Of a DNA stretch of 37,323 bases, positions 7,930-16,328 are shown piece after piece. Source of the DNA: JANWHZ01 sp035758575 (GTDB taxonomy: Bacteria > Patescibacteriota > Saccharimonadia > Saccharimonadales > UBA4665); NCBI GenBank assembly GCA_035758575.1, contig DASTXH010000055.1, positions 1 through 37,323 on the forward strand, in the 5' to 3' direction. Made by a program: the position numbers and the translations under genes. Under the pieces are notes generated by a model. It ran no database searches. It was not told where the DNA came from and saw only the letters and a list, made by a program, of their open reading frames with translations. Positions within the stretch are counted from its first letter, which is position 1, and every line of letters starts with the position of its first letter.

Positions 7930-8394
7930 CTACTGTACGACGCGCTGACGTTTTATATTGGACAGCTCTTTCTCGAAGCTGGTAATGTCCTTAAACTTCC
8001 TATACACACTTGCAAAGCGCACATAGGCCACTTCGTTTACCGGTGCAAGCAGCTCCATTACCAAGTTGCCAATCTTGGTACTGTGTATTTCTGGCTCACC
8101 GCATTCGTATAGTCGGTCTTCCACGGCAGCAGCTATCTGCTCTAACTGCATGCTCGTAACGGGCGTCTTTTCACATGCCCTATACAGACCGCTTAGGAGT
8201 TTATCGCGACTGAAAAGCTCCCGCGTACCATCATTTTTTATAACGATCAGCTGCGGGCGTTCTATACGTTCGTACGTTGTAAACCGATAATTACACTCGG
8301 CGCACATCCGCCGTCTCCGAATGGATTGGCCGTCCGCAACATCACGCGATTCTATTACTTTCGTATCGTCGTGTTGGCAACGGCTGCATTTCAT
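7930..8394 (-). CDS. nrdR: Transcriptional repressor NrdR
   Basis: NrdR senses ATP/dATP and represses ribonucleotide reductase genes. The 154-residue protein has the N-terminal zinc ribbon (CSRC at 3-6 and CAEC at about 31-34), the RRRRMC basic segment used for DNA binding, and the ATP-cone beginning IVIKNDGTRELFSRDKL and ending with VAYVRFASVYRKF. Length is standard. It has a good ribosome binding site (AAAAGGAG, 9 nt from the ATG) and lies between ftsZ and nrdJ, so it very probably controls the reductase gene directly downstream. Confidence 0.95.
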   Translation of the reverse strand: MKCSRCQHDDTKVIESRDVADGQSIRRRRMCAECNYRFTTYERIERPQLIVIKNDGTRELFSRDKLLSGLYRACEKTPVTSMQLEQIAAAVEDRLYECGEPEIHSTKIGNLVMELLAPVNEVAYVRFASVYRKFKDITSFEKELSNIKRQRVVQ

Positions 8395-8539
8395 TTTTCG
8401 TTTCTCCTTTTACCCTAAGTAGCAATGTGCGAGACTACATAGTTCCATACATATAGCGCTCTATTACTTTATGCTAGCTCTAGCCATAGCGTTTTGCAAT
8501 CAATTTCTGGTGTAATTTAATACACGTTTCGGTTGTGTT

Positions 8540-9901
8540 TTACTTCTTATCGTCTTCTTTGGATTTGTCGTCGGGATCACGCTTGGCAAAGCCTTTCAGG
8601 CGGCGCAGGAACGATGGCCGGTCGAGCTCTTCATCATCGGCATCGTCGGTTTGCGCTGAACCACCTACAACGGCATGGTGCCCAAACTCCATATCTTGCT
8701 TCGTATCATGTTCTTTATCCTCGTCCAGCGTCCAGATGTTTGGCATACGATCTTCTTCGTGCAAATCGACGGTTTCTTTTGCTACCTCATCATCCAAGGA
8801 CATATCAAAGCCAGACATTTCCGGCTCATCTGCGGTATGCGCGGCAACCGGCTCAACCTTTTTTGCAGCTGGCGCGTCATCTCGCACACTGTCTTCGTCG
8901 GTCCACGACGTAGCGCCACCCTGACGCTTTGCAAAGTAGGATGCGTCGAAACCCGTAGCTACCACCGTGATAATAACTTCACCCTCGATGTCAGGGTTAA
9001 TAGCGGCACCAAATATGATATTGGCAGACGGATCCGCGGCATTGGTAATGGTCTCTGCTGCGGCGTTAATCTCATGCATCGACAGGTCGTTGCCGCCAAT
9101 GATGTTGAACAGAATACCGCGTGCCCCATCGATAGACACCTCAAGCAACGGCGATTCAATAGCCTGCTGCGCGGCCAGCACGGCACGGTTATCGCCGCCA
9201 GCGCGGCCAATGCCCATCAACGCCGTACCAGCGTTGCTCATAACGGTCTTTACGTCGGCAAAGTCCAGGTTGATCAGCCCATGCACCGTGATAAGGTCGG
9301 TAATGCCCTGCACGCCCTGCCGTAGCACGTCATCGGCCACCTTGAAAGCCTCAAGCAACGGCGTTTGCCGGTCAATAGTCTGTAGTAAGCGATCGTTTGG
9401 AATGATAATAAGCGTGTCTACTGCCTTGCGCAGATTATCGATTGCCTGATCGGCATTGCGACGCCGCTTTTCGCCTTCGAATGCGAACGGCTTAGTAGCA
9501 AAGCCGACTACCAGCGCGCCCATCTCCTTGGCAATCTCCGCCACAATAGGGCCAGCGCCGCTTCCGGTACCACCGCCGGCGCCAATAGTCACAAACACCA
9601 TATCGGCACCCTCAAGCGCTTTCTTGATGTCTTCACGAGACTCCTCGGCCGCGTGCTGGCCGACCGATGGGTCAGCGCCGGCGCCTAATCCGCGTGTAGT
9701 GTCGCGGCCAATGTGTAGTTTTGTGTTTACGTCACGATGCAGGTTGTGCAGTGCCTGCGAGTCGGTGTTGATAGCGATATATTCAACATTCTCCACACCG
9801 GCTTCTGCCATACGGTTTACCGCTGCGCCGCCGGCGCCGCCAACACCCACGACTTTAATCTTGGCGAATGTTTCTATGGCTGGCTCGATTGCTTGCGGCA
9901 T
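8540..9901 (-). CDS. ftsZ: Cell division GTPase FtsZ
   Basis: Tubulin-like GTPase that polymerises into the division ring. The nucleotide-binding motifs are clear: GVGGAGGAAVNRM at the N-terminus, the tubulin signature GAGGGTGSGAGP around residues 106-117, and NDRLL in the T7 region. After the globular core (to about residue 320) comes an acidic variable linker, then the conserved C-terminal peptide LDRPSFLRRLKG (about 426-437), which binds FtsA, and an unusual additional basic/acidic tail of some 16 residues. Total 453 residues. It has its own promoter and a good ribosome binding site (AAGAGGGG). It follows ftsA as in most bacteria but the rest of the dcw cluster is absent. Confidence 0.97.
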   Translation of the reverse strand: MPQAIEPAIETFAKIKVVGVGGAGGAAVNRMAEAGVENVEYIAINTDSQALHNLHRDVNTKLHIGRDTTRGLGAGADPSVGQHAAEESREDIKKALEGADMVFVTIGAGGGTGSGAGPIVAEIAKEMGALVVGFATKPFAFEGEKRRRNADQAIDNLRKAVDTLIIIPNDRLLQTIDRQTPLLEAFKVADDVLRQGVQGITDLITVHGLINLDFADVKTVMSNAGTALMGIGRAGGDNRAVLAAQQAIESPLLEVSIDGARGILFNIIGGNDLSMHEINAAAETITNAADPSANIIFGAAINPDIEGEVIITVVATGFDASYFAKRQGGATSWTDEDSVRDDAPAAKKVEPVAAHTADEPEMSGFDMSLDDEVAKETVDLHEEDRMPNIWTLDEDKEHDTKQDMEFGHHAVVGGSAQTDDADDEELDRPSFLRRLKGFAKRDPDDKSKEDDKK

Positions 9902-9937
9902 GTATTACCCCTCTTAGGACATGATTTGTACTCTCTT

Positions 9938-9966
9938 AGTATACGATACCCCCCAGGCCAGTTCAA
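9938..9966 (-). promoter_or_regulatory. Promoter of ftsZ
   Basis: -35 TTGAAC (9961-9966), 17-bp spacer, -10 TATACT (9938-9943). The leader contains the minimal frame ATG TCC TAA, whose stop overlaps the ftsZ ribosome binding site. Confidence 0.7.
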
Positions 9967-9994
9967 CAAATTTACCCGGCTCAGAAATACGAAA

Positions 9995-10013
9995 AATCGC
10001 CTATGCGGCGATT
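9995..10013 (-). terminator. Terminator of ftsA
   Basis: A 7-bp hairpin (AATCGCC, 5-nt loop, GGCGATT) lies 27 bp after the ftsA stop and is followed on the minus strand by TTTTTC, so ftsA and ftsZ are at least partly separate transcripts. Confidence 0.75.
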
Positions 10014-10039
10014 GGATATTTTTGTTACTCTGGCGCGCG

Positions 10040-11269
10040 CTAACGGCGGTGGAACTTGCGCAAAATAGAATCAACCATACCCATAGCGTTCTGCCCCGCG
10101 CTGCGTGGCCCAGCCTGTACATCAGGGACCAACAGCATATCCAGCAGCATAAGACCGACGGCAGTCGCATACGACACGTCCTCTACCGCCTCTACCAGCC
10201 CGGATATTTGCTGCAAAGCGCCCACTCGCGCTGCCAGCTGAAGCTTTTCTTTGGCGAATGCAGCAATGCCGGGCAACTTGGCCGTGCCGCCGGTCAGCAC
10301 CACGCCGCCGGGCAATTTGCGGAACCGGCGTATTTTGCGCAGTTCTTTATCGACATATTCCAATAGCTCTTCCACCCGAGCTTCGGTAATCATAACGATA
10401 TCGTCCATAGAGAATGTGTGATGCGTGTTTCCGACCGGTACTACCGCCGTCGGTTTCTTGGATTCACCCAACTGTGCAAATTCGACCTTCACTTTTTCGG
10501 CAATATCCAGATCCGTTTTGAGGCCGATAGCCAAATCGTTCGTAATATGCGTACCACCAATACCAATCACTGCCACATGCTGCACTTCACCGTCCTCGAC
10601 CACAATAAGGTTCGTGGTGCCGGAGCCTATATCCAGCAGTAGCGTTCCAGCTTCTTTTTGCTGACGGCTTAGCACAGCTTCGGCGGCCGCAAGACTAGAC
10701 ACGGTATGGCGGTTTGGCGTAATACCTGCCTTCTCAAGTGCCATGTCCAGATTGCGGATGTTGGGCGTAGTTGCTGTGATAATATGCGCATCAACTTCCA
10801 GACGCACGCCGTGCATGCCTACTGGATCTTTTATATTGCGCTGCCCATCAAGGCTATAGTTTTTGGCAAAAAATTGGATGATCTCACGGTTTGGCGGAAA
10901 GTTCACGACTGTCGCCGCCTCTTCAACGCGCATGCGGTCATCGGGAGTTATTTCACTGTTGGCGGCGCTGATGGCAATGACGCCCTTGGAGTCCATGCCG
11001 CTCACGTGAGTACCATTCACGTTCACCGTTGCACGGTTTATACTAACGCCGGATATGCGCTCGGCCTCGACCAGCGCTTTAGCGATTGCCTCCGCTGTGT
11101 CATCCACATGAACGACTACACCTTTACGCATACCAATATTCGGTGCAGAACCGTGGCCGATGATAGACAGCGTATTGCCGCCATTTGGATCGAGCATACC
11201 CACGATACACCGCACGGTGCTTGTACCGATATCAAGACCGACAAAATGGTTAGTAGCAGAATCGCGCAT
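10040..11269 (-). CDS. ftsA: Cell division protein FtsA
   Basis: Actin-like ATPase that ties FtsZ to the membrane. Phosphate-binding loops are GLDIGTSTVRC near the N-terminus and LLLDIGSGTTNL near the middle, with the adenosine motif VVLTGGTAKLPG near the C-terminus. The end (MVDSILRKFHRR) has the expected short amphipathic, basic membrane-targeting helix. The frame continues up to a TTG at 11308, but ATG 11269 is favoured: a promoter (TTGCTC, 18 bp, TATACT) overlaps the extension, its -10 lies 9 nt before 11269, and no Shine-Dalgarno is present at either start. That gives 409 residues and a leaderless mRNA. It follows map closely and precedes ftsZ. Confidence 0.95.
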   Translation of the reverse strand: MRDSATNHFVGLDIGTSTVRCIVGMLDPNGGNTLSIIGHGSAPNIGMRKGVVVHVDDTAEAIAKALVEAERISGVSINRATVNVNGTHVSGMDSKGVIAISAANSEITPDDRMRVEEAATVVNFPPNREIIQFFAKNYSLDGQRNIKDPVGMHGVRLEVDAHIITATTPNIRNLDMALEKAGITPNRHTVSSLAAAEAVLSRQQKEAGTLLLDIGSGTTNLIVVEDGEVQHVAVIGIGGTHITNDLAIGLKTDLDIAEKVKVEFAQLGESKKPTAVVPVGNTHHTFSMDDIVMITEARVEELLEYVDKELRKIRRFRKLPGGVVLTGGTAKLPGIAAFAKEKLQLAARVGALQQISGLVEAVEDVSYATAVGLMLLDMLLVPDVQAGPRSAGQNAMGMVDSILRKFHRR

Positions 11270-11327
11270 CTGTGCAGTAGTATACTGCTTACCCTTACGT
11301 TTGAGCAAGTCTTGCGCGGGGGCGAAC

Positions 11328-12089
11328 CTATTTTTCGCGCTTAGTCAGGATCTCGGCACCATCGTCGAGTATCAATACGGTGTGCTCAAAGTGTGCCGAC
11401 CAGGAGCCGTCCGCAGTATGGATCGTCCAACCGTCGTCGTCACCGACAATTTGGTGTGTACCCAGCGTAACCATGGGTTCAATAGCAATAGTCATGCCCG
11501 CAGAAAGCCATGGGCCGGTATTTGGGCGGCCGTAATTGGGGATATTCGGCTCCTCCCACAGATTTTGTCCAATACCATGCCCCACCAAGTCGCGCGGTAT
11601 ACCATATTTACCCGGCTTCAAAACTGCTTCGATGGCCGCGCCGATGTCGCCTACGCGCACCATGTCGTGCACTGCCGCAATGCCAGCTTCCAGTGCCCGC
11701 TCGGTTATCTCAAGCAGCTTTTTGTGTTCAGGCTTTTTAGGGGTCCCCACGATGACGCTCATGGCGCTATCAGTCAGCATGCCCTTGTACGATACGCCGA
11801 AATCCAACCCTACCAAATCGCCATCGGCCAGGATGCGCTGGGGACTGGGGATGCCGTGTACAATTTCGTCGTTAATGGAAATACAAATAACATCAGGGAA
11901 GCCTTGGTGTCCCAAAAATGCCGGTTTGCCGCCAAGCGACTTCAGCTCGGAGGCGGCAATATTTGCCAGTTCCTTTGTAGAAATGCCCGGTGCAACGTGC
12001 TTGGACACAACAGTCAGGACCGCGCCCAGCATACGGCCGCTCTCGCGCATGGCCGCAATTTCGTGTGCGGTCTTTATGCGCGTTTTCAT
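11328..12089 (-). CDS. map: Methionine aminopeptidase, type I
   Basis: Removes initiator methionine from new proteins, acting after deformylase. The 253-residue pita-bread enzyme begins at MKTRIKTAHEIAAMRESG and shows the metal ligands in order: D in LVGLDFGVSYKG, D in MLTDSAMS, H in VGHGIGQNLWEEPN, E in IAIEPMV, and E in HFEHTVLIL. It overlaps adk by 4 bp (ATGA), so the two are translationally coupled. In many bacteria adk-map sits in the ribosomal protein operon; here the pair travels with rpsU and yqeY. Confidence 0.96.
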   Translation of the reverse strand: MKTRIKTAHEIAAMRESGRMLGAVLTVVSKHVAPGISTKELANIAASELKSLGGKPAFLGHQGFPDVICISINDEIVHGIPSPQRILADGDLVGLDFGVSYKGMLTDSAMSVIVGTPKKPEHKKLLEITERALEAGIAAVHDMVRVGDIGAAIEAVLKPGKYGIPRDLVGHGIGQNLWEEPNIPNYGRPNTGPWLSAGMTIAIEPMVTLGTHQIVGDDDGWTIHTADGSWSAHFEHTVLILDDGAEILTKREK

Positions 12090-12640
12090 TGGGGCTCCGC
12101 CATACGGATGCCCTGGACATGGGTCAAGATTTCATCATGTACATCCTGAGGCGAACGGCTGGCATCTATATCGTACACCTTGACACCGTGTTGCTTATAC
12201 AGATCAATGATCGGACGTGTCACGCGCTCGTATTCTTCGAAACGGCGCGCAATTGCCTCGTCGGTATCGTCCATGCGTCCGCGGGCGTGCAAACGTTCGC
12301 GCAGTACGTCCTGGGATGCGACCAGGTTAAAGACTACGTCTACATCAAAACGACCGTGGTCCACCTGCTCCAGTAGCCACTCGGCTTGCGGCAGCGTACG
12401 AGGGAAACCATCCAGCACAAATTCGTCTGACAGATTGATGAGATCAAAGACCTTATCAAGGATATGCACCATCTCGTCGTCACTCAGCAATTTCCCCTGC
12501 AGCATTTCCTGACGGCGCTTACCGGTCACCAAGACACGAAGTAGCTCGCCTGTAGAGATCCAAGCAAAGCCGTGTTCGTCGGCGAACAAGCGCCCCTGCA
12601 TACTCTTGCCAGCACCGGCAATACCCATCAAAATAATCAT
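12086..12640 (-). CDS. adk: Adenylate kinase (short form)
   Basis: Balances ATP, ADP and AMP. The P-loop is GIAGAGKSMQGRLFADEH at residues 6-23, the NMP-binding part contains ISTGELLR, and DEFVLDGFPRTLPQAE carries the AMP-binding arginine and the Walker B aspartate. At the lid position HARGRMDDTDEAIARRFEEYE shows a short lid without the zinc-binding cysteines. 184 residues, shorter than the usual 210-220. Start and stop overlap both neighbours by 4 bp (yqeY before, map after). Confidence 0.94.
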   Translation of the reverse strand: MIILMGIAGAGKSMQGRLFADEHGFAWISTGELLRVLVTGKRRQEMLQGKLLSDDEMVHILDKVFDLINLSDEFVLDGFPRTLPQAEWLLEQVDHGRFDVDVVFNLVASQDVLRERLHARGRMDDTDEAIARRFEEYERVTRPIIDLYKQHGVKVYDIDASRSPQDVHDEILTHVQGIRMAEPQ

Positions 12641-13092
12641 TTTTGTAGCCTTTCTTTCACAAGCCGCGCAATAAGTGCACCATCGGCGGCGCCCGCAGCT
12701 TTCGCCCGCACTATACCAATAACCTGTCCCATGGCGCGTTGATCTGCCTCACCCAAACTGGCAATAGCATCATCTACCAATGCGGCCACCTGCGATTCGC
12801 CCATCTGCTGTGGCAAATACCGCTCGATAATACCCTTCTCGGCCAGCTCGCTGGCAGCCTTCTCTTCGCTGCCGCCTTGCCGATATAAATCTGCACTTTC
12901 CTGGCGCTTTTTTGCCTCTTTCTGCAAAACGGCAATGAGCATAGGATCTGGCGTAACTCCGTCGCGCGGCATTTTTTCGGCGACTTTGGCGTACAACACT
13001 GCGCTCTTCAGGCCACGCAAAACGCTGGCGGTGAATGCGTCACGCGCCAGCAGTGCCTGCTTTAGGTCTTGGTTGAGTTTGTCTTCAAGCAT
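12637..13092 (-). CDS. yqeY: GatB/YqeY domain protein
   Basis: A 151-residue YqeY-type protein: MLEDKLNQDLKQALLARDAFTASVLRGLKSA at the start, a middle KEAKKRQESADLYRQGGSEE segment, and the C-terminal helical domain (YLPQQM ... RAMGQVIGIVRAKAAGAADGALIARLVKERL) that resembles the tRNA-binding tail of GatB. It lies 18 bp after rpsU, a pairing seen in many bacteria. The biochemical role of the family is not settled; a link to tRNA-dependent amidation or stress is only inferred from the GatB relationship. Confidence 0.92.
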   Translation of the reverse strand: MLEDKLNQDLKQALLARDAFTASVLRGLKSAVLYAKVAEKMPRDGVTPDPMLIAVLQKEAKKRQESADLYRQGGSEEKAASELAEKGIIERYLPQQMGESQVAALVDDAIASLGEADQRAMGQVIGIVRAKAAGAADGALIARLVKERLQK

Positions 13093-13110
13093 GCCTATAG
13101 CTATCGAAAG

Positions 13111-13326
13111 TTAGCGTTGCCCGAGCTTGATGCGACGTGCTTTTGCAGTCTTTTGCTCTTGGCGAAGGATAGCGCGCACGCGGCGGTCACGCTTACTACG
13201 CGGCTTTTCGAAGTACTGGCCATGGCGGACAGCAGCTACAATGCCTGATTGTTGAACCTTACGATTAAAGCGCCGAAGTAAATTTTCGGTCGATTCCCGT
13301 GAATCTTTTCGTGTTACCTGTATCAT
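13111..13326 (-). CDS. rpsU: 30S ribosomal protein S21
   Basis: A 71-residue highly basic protein with the S21 opening MIQVTRKDSRESTENLLRRF and a lysine/arginine-rich helical tail (KPRSKRDRRVRAILRQEQK). S21 lies near the anti-Shine-Dalgarno end of 16S and helps initiation. It has no Shine-Dalgarno of its own; the -10 box ends 7 nt before the ATG, so the mRNA is probably leaderless. It heads the rpsU-yqeY-adk-map unit. Confidence 0.94.
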   Translation of the reverse strand: MIQVTRKDSRESTENLLRRFNRKVQQSGIVAAVRHGQYFEKPRSKRDRRVRAILRQEQKTAKARRIKLGQR

Positions 13327-13333
13327 CAGGAGT

Positions 13334-13363
13334 ATTTTACCTTACCGACCCCTTCTTTGGCAA
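13334..13363 (-). promoter_or_regulatory. Promoter of rpsU-yqeY-adk-map
   Basis: -35 TTGCCA (13358-13363), 18-bp spacer, -10 TAAAAT (13334-13339), then 7 nt to the rpsU ATG. The -35 sits just below the stop of the ArsR-like gene (13370). Confidence 0.65.
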
Positions 13364-13369
13364 GAGGTT

Positions 13370-13660
13370 CTAAGAAGTAATAATTTTTTTGTGGTTGGTG
13401 CGCTGCGACTTCAGCACGATGCTCTGAAGCTCCTTAAAAATAGGAAATTGCTTGTTAGTGGAATACGCTTTGGTGTTGCCCTGCTTTTCCGAAACCAGAA
13501 AGCCCACTTTCTCCAGACGCTTCAGCTCACGCTGGATATTGCCGGCATCTTCTTTGATAAGTTTCGCCAGGCCGCGCACGTGCGTCTTGAAATCTGGATA
13601 CTTCGCGTAAATCACGATGATCTTACGGCGAACCCGAGATGTAATAAATATATCTAACAT
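13370..13660 (-). CDS. Winged-helix (ArsR-like) transcriptional regulator
   Basis: A 96-residue protein. Residues about 8-75 fit a winged helix: SRVRRKIIVIYAKYPDF, then VRGLAKLIKEDAGNIQRELKRLEKVGF (helix-turn-helix) and LVSEKQGNTKAYSTNK (wing). No metal-binding cysteines are present, so the signal is not obvious. It diverges from priA, sharing a 108-bp intergenic region, and ends just before the rpsU promoter; either could be its target, or it could regulate itself. Target unknown. Confidence 0.8.
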   Translation of the reverse strand: MLDIFITSRVRRKIIVIYAKYPDFKTHVRGLAKLIKEDAGNIQRELKRLEKVGFLVSEKQGNTKAYSTNKQFPIFKELQSIVLKSQRTNHKKIITS

Positions 13661-13711
13661 GTAATCCCTATCCTCGCGGCCCTCGGCAGCATTGCTCTGT
13701 TGTACTTTTTA

Positions 13712-13748
13712 ATAATAATGCGTTTGCGCCTTGGCTGCAAGATATACT
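13712..13748. promoter_or_regulatory. Divergent promoters of the ArsR-like gene and priA
   Basis: Minus strand: -35 TTGCAG (13735-13740), 17-bp spacer, -10 TATTAT (13712-13717) toward the regulator. Plus strand: -10 TATACT (13743-13748) toward priA, with no convincing -35. The two nearly abut, so one bound regulator could control both. Confidence 0.55.
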
Positions 13749-13768
13749 AAGACAAAGGAGCGTGGAGC

Positions 13769-15703
13769 ATGCGGTATTACTTAATTTGGGTGCGCTCAAT
13801 CCGCTACCGGGGCAATGATGCCCTGACGTACCACCATGACGAAGATCTTGCTGTCGGCACCGTCGTGCGTGTGCCGCTACAAAAGGAGCACGTACTGGGC
13901 GTAGTAGTCGGCAGCTCAAAGCGGCCGCAATTTGCGACCAAACCCATTGAGGCGGTGATGTCGAACCAACCGCTACCGCCTCAAATAATCAGCTTGGCTG
14001 GCTGGATGACCTCCTTTTATCCTAGCTCAGTTGGGGTAGTGACCAGCCTGATTCTGCCAAAAGATATACGACCAAGGCAGCTTACCACGGTAGCCCACGG
14101 CAGAGCCGCTTCGCCGGCCCAGCCGCCACTGACCACCGAGCAGGCCGCCGCGCTGCAAGTTATTGATACGCCAGATACCTACGTTTTGCACGGCAGAACC
14201 GGCAGCGGCAAAACGCGCATCTACATGGAGGTCGCCAAGCGGGCGATAAGCACTAGCCGTTCAGTACTAGTATTGGTGCCGGAGATCGGCCTGACGTCTC
14301 AGTTAGCAGCAAATTTTGAGGAGCAATTTTCTGGACAAATTGTCGTATTGCACTCCAAGCAGACCGCGGTGCAGCGACAGGAAGCATGGCTGCGTATTGC
14401 CAATTCTGCGCAACCTTTGGTTGTCATAGGACCTCGTTCGGCACTGTTCAGCCCGCTGCACACCATTGGAGCAATTATCGTAGACGAAGCGCACGACCAG
14501 GCATACAAGCAAGAACAGGCACCGTACTACCATGCCCTTAGGGTGGCTGCGCAGCTACGCACCCTGCACGACGCGACGCTGCTACTGGGTTCGGCCACGC
14601 CCTCAGTCATCGACTACTACGTCGCACAACAAAAGCAGAAGCATATCATTACTTTGCGTCAGCTAGCCAAACAAACCAGCCACGAAAAAAAAATCACCGT
14701 GGTTGACCTGAAAGACCGCAGCAAGTTTACGCGGACACGGCACATATCCTTGCCGCTCGCAAAAGCAATCTCGGATGCTCTGGAGCGTGGCGAACAGGCC
14801 TTGCTATACCTCAATCGCCGCGGCACAGCACGAGTTGCGCTATGCCAACAATGTGGCTGGCAGGCATTATGTCCCAAATGCGACGTGCCACTTACTTACC
14901 ACGGCGATAATCATACACTGCGTTGCCACATCTGTGGCCATCGCACGGCTGCCCTTACCAGCTGTCCGGACTGTAGCAACATGACCCTTACATTCAAAAG
15001 TGTTGGCACTAAGGCCATCGTCGAGGAAATTACAAAGCTGTTTCCCGAGGCCCGCACGCTCCGGTTCGACGCCGACAACCCGAAAGACGACCGGCTGGAA
15101 GCACAATACGACCGCATCGTGCATGGTGAGGTGGACATTTTAGTAGGCACGCAGATGATCACCAAAGGCCTCGACCTGCCCAAGCTCAGTACACTGGGCG
15201 TCATACTTGCAGATAGCAGTCTGTATATCCCCGACTACACTGCGCACGAACAGACCTACCAGCTACTTACGCAAGTAGCTGGCCGCGTGGGCCGCGGGCA
15301 TCTGCAAGGGCACGTAGTGGTACAGACGTATCAACCCGAAAGCCCTCTACTCCAAGCCGTCCTACATGACGACTGGGAGACATTCTATACCAACGAAATA
15401 CGTGAGCGTCGCAAATATTTCTTTCCGCCGTTTTGCAGTATCCTGAAGCTGTCGTGCCGACGGGCCACCAGTACTAGCGCCGAAAAAGCAGCAACCGCCT
15501 TTGCCTCGCACATCGAGTCGCTGGGGATAGATGTACAAGTCGACGGCCCGGCCCCAGCATTTCACGAAAAAATAGAGGGCAAATATGAATGGCAGCTGGT
15601 TCTAAAAACCCGACAGCGCTCAGCGCTACTCCGCATCATTAGCGAGTTACCAAAAGCCGGATCTGGTTGGACATACGACATAGACCCTACGAATTTGCTA
15701 TAG
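13769..15703 (+). CDS. priA: Primosomal protein N' (replication restart helicase PriA)
   Basis: DExH helicase that reloads the replisome at stalled forks. N-terminal 3'-end-binding part to about residue 100, Walker A GRTGSGKT at 142-149, DEAH in IIVDEAHDQAY near 240, and helicase motif V/VI in GTQMITKGLDLP and QVAGRVGRG. A block of eight cysteines between about 362 and 406 (CQQC, CPKC, CHIC, CPDC) is the PriA double zinc site. At 644 residues it is some 90 shorter than E. coli PriA, mostly N-terminally. Ribosome binding site AAAGGAG is 8 nt before the ATG. Confidence 0.95.
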   Translation: MRYYLIWVRSIRYRGNDALTYHHDEDLAVGTVVRVPLQKEHVLGVVVGSSKRPQFATKPIEAVMSNQPLPPQIISLAGWMTSFYPSSVGVVTSLILPKDIRPRQLTTVAHGRAASPAQPPLTTEQAAALQVIDTPDTYVLHGRTGSGKTRIYMEVAKRAISTSRSVLVLVPEIGLTSQLAANFEEQFSGQIVVLHSKQTAVQRQEAWLRIANSAQPLVVIGPRSALFSPLHTIGAIIVDEAHDQAYKQEQAPYYHALRVAAQLRTLHDATLLLGSATPSVIDYYVAQQKQKHIITLRQLAKQTSHEKKITVVDLKDRSKFTRTRHISLPLAKAISDALERGEQALLYLNRRGTARVALCQQCGWQALCPKCDVPLTYHGDNHTLRCHICGHRTAALTSCPDCSNMTLTFKSVGTKAIVEEITKLFPEARTLRFDADNPKDDRLEAQYDRIVHGEVDILVGTQMITKGLDLPKLSTLGVILADSSLYIPDYTAHEQTYQLLTQVAGRVGRGHLQGHVVVQTYQPESPLLQAVLHDDWETFYTNEIRERRKYFFPPFCSILKLSCRRATSTSAEKAATAFASHIESLGIDVQVDGPAPAFHEKIEGKYEWQLVLKTRQRSALLRIISELPKAGSGWTYDIDPTNLL

Positions 15704-15730
15704 CCAGTTCCCTCTTATCTGTTTCTCAGC

Positions 15731-15736
15731 TATACT
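15731..15736 (+). promoter_or_regulatory. -10 box of the def-fmt unit
   Basis: TATACT at 15731-15736 lies 9 nt before the def ATG with no Shine-Dalgarno between, so the def transcript is probably leaderless. No clear -35 is seen. Confidence 0.5.
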
Positions 15737-15745
15737 AGGCGTATT

Positions 15746-16327
15746 ATGAGCATGACAAAAGACGACGTAATTGTGCTGCCGCACAAGAACCTGCGCGAAC
15801 GGTCACAAAAAGTTGGCATCATCACGCCACAGGTCCACCAAATGATCGAAGATATGAAGTCGGCAACTATCAGCTGGGAGCAAAGCCGTGACCACGAAGT
15901 TGGGGTGGCACTGGCCGCAGTACAGGTAAACCATCTGTACCGGATTGTGGTAATACGCAACAACTACGACAACAAAGACGACCTCACCTTCACTACCTTC
16001 ATTAACCCGGTTATCACCAAGCTGGAAGGCGATATAGAAGAAGATTACGAAGGCTGTCTGAGTGTGAAAGACATCTACGGGAAAGTACCCCGCTACACGA
16101 GAGTACGCGTAAAAGCGCTGGATGAGCAAGGCAAAGAGTTCCGGGTCACAGCCGAGGGCTTCCTTGCCCGCATTTTCCAGCATGAGATCGATCACACTAA
16201 CGGCATTCTTTTTGTAGATCACATCAAAGGCAACACCAATGCGTTCTATCGGCTAAAAGACGACGGCGTACTGCAGCAGCTCGACTACGAAAAAGACATC
16301 GCCGACAACAAGGCCCTGTGGAGCTAG
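15746..16327 (+). CDS. def: Peptide deformylase
   Basis: Removes the formyl group from nascent proteins. The three metal/active-site motifs are present: GVALAAVQV (53-61, a variant of GxGLAAxQ), EGCLS (102-106) and HEIDH (146-150). 193 residues, slightly longer than usual because of an N-terminal extension and an insertion before motif I. fmt follows after a single base, so the two enzymes that remove and add formyl groups form one operon, as in many bacteria. Confidence 0.93.
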   Translation: MSMTKDDVIVLPHKNLRERSQKVGIITPQVHQMIEDMKSATISWEQSRDHEVGVALAAVQVNHLYRIVVIRNNYDNKDDLTFTTFINPVITKLEGDIEEDYEGCLSVKDIYGKVPRYTRVRVKALDEQGKEFRVTAEGFLARIFQHEIDHTNGILFVDHIKGNTNAFYRLKDDGVLQQLDYEKDIADNKALWS

Positions 16328-16328
16328 C

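Noticed and set aside
8428..8460. NrdR-box-like sequences (CTATATGTAT and ACTATGTAGT) upstream of nrdR
   Set aside because: Only about nine positions fit the usual 16-bp box and the centre spacing is near 16 bp rather than about 31. Autoregulation is possible but not supported.
11160..12149. 329-codon + strand frame across ftsA and map
   Set aside because: Antisense to two well-identified genes and without protein-like features.
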